A stretch of 34,931 nucleotides of DNA, taken from IMG/VR virus record IMGVR_UViG_3300037137_001020, positions 1 to 34,931 of that record, one strand, 5' to 3'. The notes under the pieces were generated by a model, which worked only from the letters and a program-made list of their open reading frames with translations, was not told the DNA's origin and made no database searches. Origin of the DNA: a virus. Positions within the stretch are counted from its first letter, which is position 1. Each line of letters starts with the position of its first letter. The position numbers and the translations under genes were made by a program. Shown here one piece after another: positions 7,451 to 20,060 of the stretch.

Positions 7451-8511
7451 TCTACTACCTCCCGATCGAGCCGTTGGATGAACGCTACACGGAGCAGTGG
7501 TACAGGTGGTTCCCTGCCGAGTTCCAGCGGCAGGGCCTCGCCTACCAGGTTATCGATGGAGAGCCTCTTGTGGACGAGGTGCAGGTAGGCACGTTCCTGG
7601 ACGTCAACTCCACGCTTCACTACAAGGCAGAGCAACTCAAACGGGTGGCCCGCCTCTTTCACGGCAAGCAGGTGAAGGACGGGGACGTCTTCCTCGTTGC
7701 CGACGTGGAGTTCTGGGGGATCGAGAGTATCCGTTACCTCGCCGTGCTCAACAAGGTGAACGTACGGATGGTCGGCTTCGTGCATGCGGGAAGCTACACG
7801 GTAGAGGACTTCATGGAACCGTGCGCCCCGTTTGCCAGCCACTACGAATGCGCCTGGGGAGCGGTCTTCGATGTCCTGTGTGTAGGCAGCGATTACCACA
7901 AGAAGGCACTTGTGACCAAGCGTGGGGTCCTTGAATCCAAGATACAGGTGACCGGCAACCCCTATGACCTATCTGAGGTGAAGGCGCTTGTGGGACCTCT
8001 GGGGACGTCCAGGGCCCGTGTCATTCACACCAACCGGCCGGACCCTGAGAAACGCCCGGGGTTGACGCTGGACCTGTTCGAGCGCCTGCACCTCGCCCAC
8101 CCCACGTGGGAGTTGATGGTGACCACGAGCCGCAAGACCTGGGGACGTGGCGCCTTGCGTGAAAGGGCCTTGGCGTTGCAGGATAGGGGGGTGGTCGTTG
8201 TTCGTGAGGCTATCTCGAAGGCGGAGTACCTGGGACTGCTGGCCGGGAGTCGGGTCATGACAGGCAACACGATAGAAGAGAACTTCGGCTATTGTGTTCT
8301 GGAGGCCATGGCCTTGGATACCATCCCTGTCATCCCTGACCTGGGTAGCCACCCCGAGCTTGTGGATGGCGACTCCCGCTGCCTCTTCCGATGCATGGAA
8401 ATGCAACAGGCATTGATCGGGCGGGCGATGAAACACCCGTTCCCGGTCGCGGGCTACGCCGAGAAGTACCGTGGGAGTCTGTCCAAAATCGTTGACCTCT
8501 GCAAAGGGTGA
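7447..8511 (+). CDS. GT-B fold glycosyltransferase (GT4-like)
   Basis: The C-terminal half shows the GT4-type donor-binding region: TNRPDPEKRPG, a segment leading to AEYLGLLAGSRV, then EENFGYCVLEAMALDTIPVI. The last is the E-x-FG-x3-LEAMA signature that binds the nucleotide of the sugar donor. The N-terminal half (YYLPIEPLDERYTEQW, DVFLVADVEFWG, GFVHAGSYT) fits the acceptor domain. The longest frame starts at 7426, but GTG 7447 has GAGGAGG 5 nt upstream and makes a GTGA overlap with the methyltransferase stop, so it is preferred. Related phage enzymes glycosylate DNA bases or virion proteins. Here the operon context, 3 nt before the DpdA-like gene, favours a DNA base. The target is not proven. 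Confidence 0.8.
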   Translation: MIYYLPIEPLDERYTEQWYRWFPAEFQRQGLAYQVIDGEPLVDEVQVGTFLDVNSTLHYKAEQLKRVARLFHGKQVKDGDVFLVADVEFWGIESIRYLAVLNKVNVRMVGFVHAGSYTVEDFMEPCAPFASHYECAWGAVFDVLCVGSDYHKKALVTKRGVLESKIQVTGNPYDLSEVKALVGPLGTSRARVIHTNRPDPEKRPGLTLDLFERLHLAHPTWELMVTTSRKTWGRGALRERALALQDRGVVVVREAISKAEYLGLLAGSRVMTGNTIEENFGYCVLEAMALDTIPVIPDLGSHPELVDGDSRCLFRCMEMQQALIGRAMKHPFPVAGYAEKYRGSLSKIVDLCKG

Positions 8512-8514
8512 CCC

Positions 8515-10548
8515 ATGTTTCGGTGCTACCAAGTCGCCAACAACCCAGATCGCATCCATCTCCTGCTGGAGGAGGGGGTGAAGGACATCCTCGTCTCCTA
8601 CGCCTACGCCCGCCGTGCAAAGGGCTACTTGGAGGGGATGAAGGTGGCGGCCAAGAAAGGAGTCAAGCTCCTCATTGATTCTGGCGCCCATTCCAACATC
8701 CAGCACCCTGGGACCGTGGTGCTCAAGGAATACATGGCGTGGCTCAAGGAGAACAAGCACCTCGCCCACGAATACATAGTGTTGGACGACCCATTGAAGA
8801 GGGAGAACACGATCAAGGCGTACGCGGAAATGCGGTCGGCCGGGCTGAACCCGTTGGCTGTGGACCACATGTGGTTCAAGGTCGCGCCTCAGATCATGCC
8901 CTGGTATACCAAGGGAGGGCGGCTATGCTGGGCTGGGTTCTTGATCGGGGATAGGACCCCCATGGGCCAGTGGGCTAAGAATGAAGAGGTCCAGAAGAAA
9001 ATGCCCGAGGGATACGCCTCCCACTTCCAGACCACGGCTCAGTGGCTTGCTGTGGCGAAGCGGATCCATGAGAGGCGCGCCCACGCGATGAAGGCGCCAG
9101 TCAACCGCATCCACCTCCTAGGGGTGGGGAGCGCGATCCGCAAGTTCCTCCCGTACCTCGACGCCGTGGACAGTTTTGATGCCGCGTCCGTCTTCATCGC
9201 GGCGGGCTACGGGCGGGTTATCTTGTGCAGGGCACCGAAGCATGAAGGCGGACCGCCCCGCTGTAGTGGGTTCCCGGTTGGGCGAGGCCGCCCAACCCCG
9301 CCAGAGGTCAAGGTGCTGGCGTCCAAGTGGAAGCTGAACCTTGACGTAGAGGTGGACCGTCGACGGTTCAACATCCGGGAGATGCGGAAGTTCCATGAGG
9401 ACCTCTGGGAATACTACCAGCGCGAACACAAGAAGGGCCACGACCACTTGGTGGCGATGTCCATCAAGAAGTCGGATGAGGATGATGACCTCTATCCCTC
9501 CCGCCCATTGATCGTCCAGGTCCCTATCGCTTTGAGTGATGCCTGGGGCGAGTGGCTGGAGCTGGAGGAGATGGAAGAGGTGTGTGCCCAGGCTCGGATG
9601 AAGGTGTCCGACGTGTCCCCTACCCGCATCTCCAAGATGCCGGACCCCAGCCTGTTGCTCCTGCATGAGGAGATACACCTCGCGCCCCTGGAGGCAGCTG
9701 GCCTACGGGAGGCCCACCTCTTCATCGTGCAAGAGATGGCCAAGAGGGGGCTGACCCACGCACTAGAAGAGGTGGACCTGCTGGCGGTTTCAACCCGGGA
9801 GCTGGCCGCGGAGCTGGGGCTGGTGGCAGAGGAGTTGGAGACACTGGGGCTGGTCGAGAAACAGATGGTCATCCAGTCCCTCATCCTCAGTAAGGACAAG
9901 TTCAAGACCCAGGCGGAGGTTACCAAGTGGATCAAGGACCACGGGTTCACCGTCCTGAAGGGCGACGAGGTCGAGATCACCAAGCCCGGGGTGGATGAGA
10001 CCACGCAAAGCTGGAGGGTTCGGCAGCGGGACCCGGAGGACTTCCAGCCTGGGTCTTTCCGTACCATCGACATCGCCGATGGCGTCAAGGCCGTGGTTGG
10101 GAAGTTGAAGCCTGGGGTGGAGAAGTCGGATGGTGACCTCTTCAACCCGGTGATTGACCTCTTCAACCCGGTGATGCATGCGAAGCTACTCCCGGTGGAC
10201 AAGGCAGACGAGGATCGTAGGCTAGTCCTCGGAGTGGTCCTTGAGCCTAACAGCGTGGACACCCAGGGTGACACCATCGCTCCGGAGGAGATAGAGCGGG
10301 CAGCCCATCTATGGCTGGCCCGGTTTCAGGACCGGGGGTTCATGCATCGGCAGATCGTCAACAGCAAGTTGGAGATCTACGAAAGCTACCTAGCACCGGC
10401 CGACTTGACCATTGGAGGGCAGAGGGTTAAGAAAGGGAGCTGGCTCCTTATGTACCATGTCGTGGACGATGTACTCTGGGCAGCTGTCAAGCGCGGTGAC
10501 CTGACCGGGTTTTCTATGGGGGGCTTTGCTCGGAGGGTAGCCGCGTAG
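8515..10548 (+). CDS. Fusion of a DpdA-like DNA-guanine transglycosylase with an XkdF-type head protease
   Basis: One unbroken 677-residue frame. Residues 1-310 resemble DpdA, the TGT-fold enzyme that inserts 7-deazaguanines into DNA: LLIDSGAHS (52-60), YIVLDDP (87-93), NPLAVDHM, CWAGFLIGDRT, HLLGVGS (200-206), and VDSFDAASVFIAAGYG (218-233). Residues about 375-425 (LLLHEEIH, then HLFIVQEMAKRGLTH) and 460-535 (FKTQAEVTKWIKDHGF, WRVRQRDPEDF, GVKAVVGKLKPG) are segments common in phage head proteins. Residues 568-674 match the XkdF putative serine protease: VVLEPNSVDTQGDTI, FMHRQ (His611), YES (Glu623), GDLTGFSMGG (Ser667). ATG 9457 (residue 315) could be an internal start but lacks a close ribosome site. 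The protease may cut the two halves apart. The domain calls are by motif only. Confidence 0.75.
   Translation: MFRCYQVANNPDRIHLLLEEGVKDILVSYAYARRAKGYLEGMKVAAKKGVKLLIDSGAHSNIQHPGTVVLKEYMAWLKENKHLAHEYIVLDDPLKRENTIKAYAEMRSAGLNPLAVDHMWFKVAPQIMPWYTKGGRLCWAGFLIGDRTPMGQWAKNEEVQKKMPEGYASHFQTTAQWLAVAKRIHERRAHAMKAPVNRIHLLGVGSAIRKFLPYLDAVDSFDAASVFIAAGYGRVILCRAPKHEGGPPRCSGFPVGRGRPTPPEVKVLASKWKLNLDVEVDRRRFNIREMRKFHEDLWEYYQREHKKGHDHLVAMSIKKSDEDDDLYPSRPLIVQVPIALSDAWGEWLELEEMEEVCAQARMKVSDVSPTRISKMPDPSLLLLHEEIHLAPLEAAGLREAHLFIVQEMAKRGLTHALEEVDLLAVSTRELAAELGLVAEELETLGLVEKQMVIQSLILSKDKFKTQAEVTKWIKDHGFTVLKGDEVEITKPGVDETTQSWRVRQRDPEDFQPGSFRTIDIADGVKAVVGKLKPGVEKSDGDLFNPVIDLFNPVMHAKLLPVDKADEDRRLVLGVVLEPNSVDTQGDTIAPEEIERAAHLWLARFQDRGFMHRQIVNSKLEIYESYLAPADLTIGGQRVKKGSWLLMYHVVDDVLWAAVKRGDLTGFSMGGFARRVAA
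10135..10176 (+). repeat. 21-bp tandem duplication inside the DpdA-XkdF gene
   Basis: Two adjacent 21-base units (10135-10155 and 10156-10176) agree at 20 of 21 positions and encode DLFNPVI then DLFNPVM. They sit in the linker just before the protease domain. The near identity, including codon use, points to a recent slippage duplication. The frame is kept. Confidence 0.85.
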
Positions 10549-10560
10549 GCGGGGTGTGGT

Positions 10561-10590
10561 TTGCTATCTCCAAAAGGGTTGGCGTAGAAT
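10561..10590 (+). promoter_or_regulatory. Candidate sigma70-type promoter for the scaffold/capsid genes
   Basis: TTGCTA (10561-10566) and TAGAAT (10585-10590) are separated by 18 nt and match the -35/-10 consensus at 4/6 and 5/6 positions. They lie in the 67-nt gap before the scaffold-like gene, one of the few real gaps in the window, and would start transcription about 20 nt before ATG 10616. This would allow capsid genes to be expressed without the upstream modification operon. The call is by consensus only. Confidence 0.4.
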
Positions 10591-10615
10591 AGGTCCATTC
10601 ATCCAGGTAACGTAA

Positions 10616-11770
10616 ATGGCACATAAGACACCAAATGCCGCGGAGGCGAAGCTCACCGACTTGGACGTTCGTGAAGTCTCGGTCGTGGACCGCCCCGCCA
10701 ACAAACGCCGCTTCCTCATCGTCAAACGGGATGAGGGGCTGGCAGTAATTCGTACGGAGGAGACGATGTCCAGAACAGCCATCCCAAGGGCAGAGGCGGA
10801 GGAATTCGGTCACATCCTGCTGTCCGACGACGGGGCGGTAGGTATCCTTAAGGACGAGGACCTCGCGGAACTCGTTGGCGCGGATGACGGGGATGCCGAA
10901 GCCGAAGAGGACGAGGACGTGGATGCGGAGGACGAGGTCATCGAAAAGGGCGCGGTATCTGACACCGTCAGTATCGCCAAGGCCGCCCTCGCCAAGCTCA
11001 TGGCAGTGGTCAACAAGCTCAAGAAGGAGAAGGAGGCTGGCGGCAAACCGGACTCCTCCGTCCTGTCCGTGGTGAGGCAGGTCGCGGCGGCTCTGACCGC
11101 CCTCGTGGAGAAGCTTGGGGACTCCGATGGAAAGGGGAAGGACAAGGACAAGGAAGAGGACACCACGGAGAAGGCGGCCAAGGATGCCCTGGCTGTCTGC
11201 ACCGCCGCCATCGGATCGTTGACCAACGCCATCAACCAACTCAAGGACGCGGAGGCGGATGGCGACGTTCCCCCGCCGGTCATCAATGTCCTGCGTGCCG
11301 TGGCTAACGCCCTGAGTGGTTTGGCCGGGGGCGATGGTGGCAACACGGAGGAGGAGGGCAAGGGCAAGGGCAAGGGCAAGAAACCACCAGTGGAGGAGAC
11401 GGAGAAGCAGTCCCGCCTGGAGGTCTTTATGAAGCGGGGCGACGAGTCCGCCGACCCCGAGGTCATGATCAAGGTTGGCACCAAGATGAAGCGGACGCGG
11501 CTCAGCCTGTTCAAGAAGGCTGTGGAGATGCTGGCTGACATCTTGAAGGAGTTGTCCCCATCGGACCAAGACCGGGCGAAGGGGTCGAAGGCCAATCAAG
11601 ACTTCCAGCGTGCCATGCTGGAGAAGCTGGATGGGATTGGCGCCTCCGTGGGGAAGGTCGTCAAACGGGTGGATGAGTTGGAGGCTGGCGGTCGACCTGC
11701 GGGAGCTGATGATGACCCGAAGGTCGTGGAGAAGAAACAGAAGGGCTTATGGTCCGGCATCCTTGACTAA
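10616..11770 (+). CDS. Scaffold-like head protein (XkdF-associated C-terminal region)
   Basis: A 384-residue charged protein. Residues 13-40 (LTDLDVREVSVVDRPANK, then RRFLIVKRDE) match a segment that normally follows the protease domain within XkdF-type proteins. Here it begins a separate gene. The rest alternates acidic runs (about 90-108), Lys/Glu-rich linkers (about 197-208, 242-255) and Ala/Leu helices, and is of scaffold type. It ends in GLWSGILD, close to the ending of the protein at 1896-2246. The start ATG 10616 has CAGGTAA upstream, and the major capsid gene follows after 47 nt. The likely job is guiding capsid assembly, with removal by the protease encoded just upstream. Scaffold function is inferred from composition and position. 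Confidence 0.65.
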   Translation: MAHKTPNAAEAKLTDLDVREVSVVDRPANKRRFLIVKRDEGLAVIRTEETMSRTAIPRAEAEEFGHILLSDDGAVGILKDEDLAELVGADDGDAEAEEDEDVDAEDEVIEKGAVSDTVSIAKAALAKLMAVVNKLKKEKEAGGKPDSSVLSVVRQVAAALTALVEKLGDSDGKGKDKDKEEDTTEKAAKDALAVCTAAIGSLTNAINQLKDAEADGDVPPPVINVLRAVANALSGLAGGDGGNTEEEGKGKGKGKKPPVEETEKQSRLEVFMKRGDESADPEVMIKVGTKMKRTRLSLFKKAVEMLADILKELSPSDQDRAKGSKANQDFQRAMLEKLDGIGASVGKVVKRVDELEAGGRPAGADDDPKVVEKKQKGLWSGILD

Positions 11771-11817
11771 CCATCAACAAGGCGGCCGAACCCGCCAATA
11801 TAGCTAAGGAGACAGAA

Positions 11818-13011
11818 ATGACAAACCGAGAGTTGATCGCCAAAGCGACGATCACGACCGACGCGATGGCCGCCGTTGGTCTGCTACTCCCAGAGCAGGC
11901 CGACAAGTTCATTGACTACGTGGTCGATGAGACGGGCATCAAGGACATGAGCCGGATCATCAGGTTCAAGCCGTCGCAGAAGTACATTGACAAGATCTCC
12001 GTCGGTCGCCGCATGGCCGTCCCGAAGGAGGAGGCAATCGACCCGGGTGTTCGGCGAGGCGTGTCCACGTCACGGCTCGTCCTCGAGCACCGGGAGATCA
12101 TGGTGCCGTTCGAGATCTCTGATGTCGTGAAGGAGGAGAACATCGAAGGCGACGCGGTCGAGGAGCATGTTATCAAGATGATGGCGACGACCTTCGCCAA
12201 CAACATGGAGGAGATGTTCTGGGATGGGAATACCCTCGGCCCAGCGGCTGTCGAGGCTGACCTCTACGAGGGCGGGTCCAGCCTGTGCATCAAGGACACG
12301 CTCCTGGCCCTGTTCCCGGGCTTCCTCAAGTTGTCCGAGGGCGGGCATGTGATCGATGCCGCAAACGAACCTATCACCCCCAGCCTCATCAGCCGGGCAC
12401 TCAACGCCATGCCCAACAAGTTCCGCAAGAACAGGGCAGCCATGAAGTTCCTCATGAGCCCGGACCACGAGCAGGTCTACCGGGAGAAGATCAGCACCCG
12501 TGCGACCCAGTCCGGGGATTCAGCACTGGCCGCCACGGGGAACATCCCGAGCTTCGGTGTGGAGCTGGTTCCGGTCGCCCTGCTGTCCTCCACTCCGCCG
12601 TATTGCGAAAACAGCGTGGCCAACACCGACGGAACCACGGCAACGGCCCTGAGCTACGGCCCCATCGATGACCTGGTGCTGACCCCGACCACGCTCGCCA
12701 AGATCCCTACGGCGCCCTACATTCTGAACACGGACTACACCGTGAACGAGACCGCGGGCACGTGGACCAGGCTCGCTGGCACGGCCATCGGCTCGGGCGC
12801 AACCGTGAAGGCGACCTACAAGACGGCTGGCCGGATCGTCCTCACCAACCCGCAGAACCTGATCGTTTGCATCGGTCGGGACATCCGGATCGAGAAGGAC
12901 AGGAACATCTTCAAGGGCGTGAACGAGTTTGCCATCACTGGCAAGGTTTGGTGCGCCATGGAAGAGACGGACATGGTCGTAGTGATCAAGAACGTTGCGG
13001 TCCCGGCCTAA
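11818..13011 (+). CDS. Major capsid protein
   Basis: A 397-residue protein at the capsid position, right after the protease and scaffold genes, with a strong AAGGAG ribosome site. The N-terminal helix (RELIAKATITTDAMAAVGLLLPEQADKF) and following region with FEISDVVKEENIEGDAVEEHVI and NNMEEMFWDGN resemble HK97-fold capsid proteins: N-arm, E-loop, then spine helix. The FLMSPDHEQVYREKI block and the end (NLIVCIGRDIRIEKDRN, ETDMVVVIKNV) fit P- and A-domain strands. Residues about 282-338 (NTDYTVNETAGTWTRL, GATVKATYKTAG) look like an inserted small beta domain on the capsid surface. A cleavage site for the protease cannot be placed by eye. High expression is expected. Confidence 0.85.
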   Translation: MTNRELIAKATITTDAMAAVGLLLPEQADKFIDYVVDETGIKDMSRIIRFKPSQKYIDKISVGRRMAVPKEEAIDPGVRRGVSTSRLVLEHREIMVPFEISDVVKEENIEGDAVEEHVIKMMATTFANNMEEMFWDGNTLGPAAVEADLYEGGSSLCIKDTLLALFPGFLKLSEGGHVIDAANEPITPSLISRALNAMPNKFRKNRAAMKFLMSPDHEQVYREKISTRATQSGDSALAATGNIPSFGVELVPVALLSSTPPYCENSVANTDGTTATALSYGPIDDLVLTPTTLAKIPTAPYILNTDYTVNETAGTWTRLAGTAIGSGATVKATYKTAGRIVLTNPQNLIVCIGRDIRIEKDRNIFKGVNEFAITGKVWCAMEETDMVVVIKNVAVPA

Positions 13012-13050
13012 GCCTGAGGCCACTCCCAAACACCAGTAGTGGTAGGCTTA
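13009..13050 (+). terminator. Weak stem-loop after the capsid gene
   Basis: TAAGCCT (13009-13015, beginning with the capsid stop codon) pairs with AGGCTTA (13044-13050), and inside it CCACT (13020-13024) pairs with AGTGG (13038-13042). The two helices are joined by an uneven bulge, and no T-run follows. It could act as a partial terminator or protect the capsid transcript's 3' end. Support is structural only. Confidence 0.3.
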
Positions 13051-13079
13051 GCACAGCCCGCCGATAGCAAGGAGTGACA

Positions 13080-13346
13080 ATGAAAGCGGAGATTACCTAC
13101 AACACCGGCCGGTCTTGCACCGTCAAGTCCACCAAGTTCCTCCAGGGGCAGACCCGGATCGTGATCGACCCGTTCATCATCGAGCTTTGCCGGAACACCG
13201 CCGGTTTCGCCGTCCGGGTTCTCAGTGAGCGGGCAGAGAAGAAGGTGATGCCTGTGGAGCGACCGGCCCCGGTCGAGAGAGCCCGACCCTCGGTCGCTGA
13301 GACCGATGGGGAGGAGCCCGCGGAGCCCCGCCGTTACAAGCGGTAG
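13080..13346 (+). CDS. Small protein of unknown function after the capsid gene
   Basis: An 88-residue protein. AAGGAG at 13069-13074 sits 5 nt before ATG 13080, which is preferred to the in-frame GTG 13074 that overlaps the ribosome site. Residues 1-50 (MKAEITYNTGRS, FLQGQTRIVIDPFII) suggest a short beta-rich domain. Residues 55-88 are Pro/Glu/Arg-rich and look disordered, ending in RRYKR. It could be a head-associated or decoration protein by position, but no family is recognised. Confidence 0.7.
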   Translation: MKAEITYNTGRSCTVKSTKFLQGQTRIVIDPFIIELCRNTAGFAVRVLSERAEKKVMPVERPAPVERARPSVAETDGEEPAEPRRYKR

Positions 13347-13358
13347 GGCACACACCGT

Positions 13359-13703
13359 ATGGTGGTGGCTAACACTACCCGAGGTGTAACCCATACCTTT
13401 GACTTGACCAATCCTTCAAGTCTGGCTGACCTTCTAGACCTCACCCTGTCTGGGCAAATTACCGCCCTCTCCATTCTTCGTGCTGGTGTCCAGCACACCC
13501 TCACCATGCCATGCGGGTTTCGTAGCCCGACCTTTGGCGCGGAAGCCGTGGTCAATGGCGGGCGAGGCGTGATAGGGGAACGCGTCTTTGTGCAAGCCGG
13601 GGACACTAGGCTGTCACTGACCGCGACCTTCAATGGCAATGTGGTCCGTACCGACCTCGTCCGAACTGGCGTTATGCGGTACAATCCGCTGAAAGCTCGA
13701 TAA
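13359..13703 (+). CDS. Unknown small virion-region protein
   Basis: A 114-residue protein starting at ATG 13359, 10 nt after GGTAGGG. It is rich in Thr, Val, Leu and Gly with alternating hydrophobic residues (HTFDLTN, QITALSIL, TRLSLTATFNGNVVRTDLV), suggesting a beta-sandwich. It lies 9 nt before the collagen-like fibre gene and 12 nt after the preceding gene, in the same operon. A structural part near the capsid or fibre is plausible. No family is recognised. Confidence 0.65.
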   Translation: MVVANTTRGVTHTFDLTNPSSLADLLDLTLSGQITALSILRAGVQHTLTMPCGFRSPTFGAEAVVNGGRGVIGERVFVQAGDTRLSLTATFNGNVVRTDLVRTGVMRYNPLKAR

Positions 13704-18995
<5,292 letters not shown>

Positions 18996-19005
18996 AGGAG
19001 CGACC

Positions 19006-19368
19006 ATGGCGGATGGGCCAGCGGCAATCCTCCACGACACCAGCGGGAATGAAAAGGGCGTAACAGCCAACCCGGTGACCATCGTGGTTGTCCCGGCGGC
19101 AACGCCCGCCTGCACCAATGTGTCGGCGGCCGTGGCCGACACCGCTCTCCTAGCGGCAAGTTCCACCCGATTGTGGAGCGCCATCTTCAACGACTCCGTG
19201 GCCACCCTCTACCTGAAGCTCGGGACCGGGGCGAGCACGACCTCGTTCACCATCGCCCTCGGGCGGTACGACTACTACGAACCCCCCGCGCACTACACCG
19301 GGGCGATCAACGGCTACTGGAGCGCGGCCTCGGGGAGCGCGCGGGTCACCTCGCTGTCGATTGCCTGA
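19006..19368 (+). CDS. Small virion beta-sandwich protein
   Basis: A 120-residue protein with AAGGAG 6 nt before ATG 19006. The block RLWSAIFNDSVATLYLKLG, then GRYDYYEPPAHYTGAINGYW and ARVTSL, is a pattern I recognise from small phage structural proteins near fibre genes. Its exact role is unknown. Ala- and Val-rich strands precede it. It follows the collagen gene by 10 nt and its stop overlaps the next ATG by one base. Likely part of the fibre or capsid surface. Confidence 0.72.
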   Translation: MADGPAAILHDTSGNEKGVTANPVTIVVVPAATPACTNVSAAVADTALLAASSTRLWSAIFNDSVATLYLKLGTGASTTSFTIALGRYDYYEPPAHYTGAINGYWSAASGSARVTSLSIA

Positions 19369-20060
19369 TGCCCCCACGCCGCAACATACTGGAGGGTTGG
19401 AGGAACCCAGATCACGGCTACGTGCCGCAAGCAGATCGGTCTAGGTTCTACTTCTGGGATGACTTTGACGGGGGGAACTGGGACCAGCGGTGGTGGCGGA
19501 CGGGCGGAGGGCCTGGGTACTCCTTCTTCACGATGGACACCATCACGACCGGGATTGCCGGTGTCCTCCGTGGGATCGTCTCGTCCACGGCAACGAGGAC
19601 CTCCTACATCGACCAGAACACGGTCAAGGGCTTCAGCCTGAATAGCGCCGCTGACATCGCGAGGCTCGACCTCACGTGGCGGGTCCAGCTCGTGCTGGTG
19701 ACCTACCTCTCCTTCACGATGAGCTTCTACATTGACGCCACTCACTTTGTGGACATCCAGCTCGACACCGCCGTGGGCGTCAACTGGCTCATTCGTTCCT
19801 ACAATGGCGCTTCCAACACCACGACGGACACGGGGGTTGCTCCGGCGGCGGCCACTTGGTACAAGCTCCAGATCACCGGGCTCAAGGACGGGAGTGGGTT
19901 TGACTTCTTTGCGAACGGGGTGCGGTTGGGGACCATCACAACCAACATCCCGACGGGGGAGGCGGGCATCCAGATCCTGGTCACCAGGAGAACTGGCGGG
20001 ACTGGGACGAGGACGTGGTACATGGACTGGGTTCAAGCGACCGGGGCGAGGGTAGCTTAG
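19368..20060 (+). CDS. Virion beta-sandwich protein, first of three tandem paralogues
   Basis: A 230-residue protein. ATG 19368 overlaps the previous stop (TGATG); the longer upstream extension lies inside the previous gene and is not used. The layout is a leading RFYFWDDFDGGNWDQRWW, strands with FSFYIDATHFVDIQL-like content, then ITGLKDGSGFDFFANGV, and the close TTNIPTGEAGIQILV followed by MDWVQ. This is what laminin-G/concanavalin-like lectin folds look like. The next two genes repeat the same plan: aromatic 'DDF' start, TTxxPT turn, then (T/L/M)DW(V/I)(E/Q). It may bind glycans on the host surface or decorate the fibre. The fold is inferred from pattern. Confidence 0.72.
   Translation: MPPRRNILEGWRNPDHGYVPQADRSRFYFWDDFDGGNWDQRWWRTGGGPGYSFFTMDTITTGIAGVLRGIVSSTATRTSYIDQNTVKGFSLNSAADIARLDLTWRVQLVLVTYLSFTMSFYIDATHFVDIQLDTAVGVNWLIRSYNGASNTTTDTGVAPAAATWYKLQITGLKDGSGFDFFANGVRLGTITTNIPTGEAGIQILVTRRTGGTGTRTWYMDWVQATGARVA

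Noticed and set aside
10514-11599. 361-residue frame on the minus strand rich in leucine
   Set aside because: Antisense of the Lys/Glu/Ala-rich scaffold-like gene; its leucine runs are the complement of Lys/Glu codons.
19173-19367. N-terminal extension of the first beta-sandwich gene
   Set aside because: It would lie entirely inside the preceding gene in another frame; ATG 19368 overlaps the upstream stop in the manner usual for this operon.
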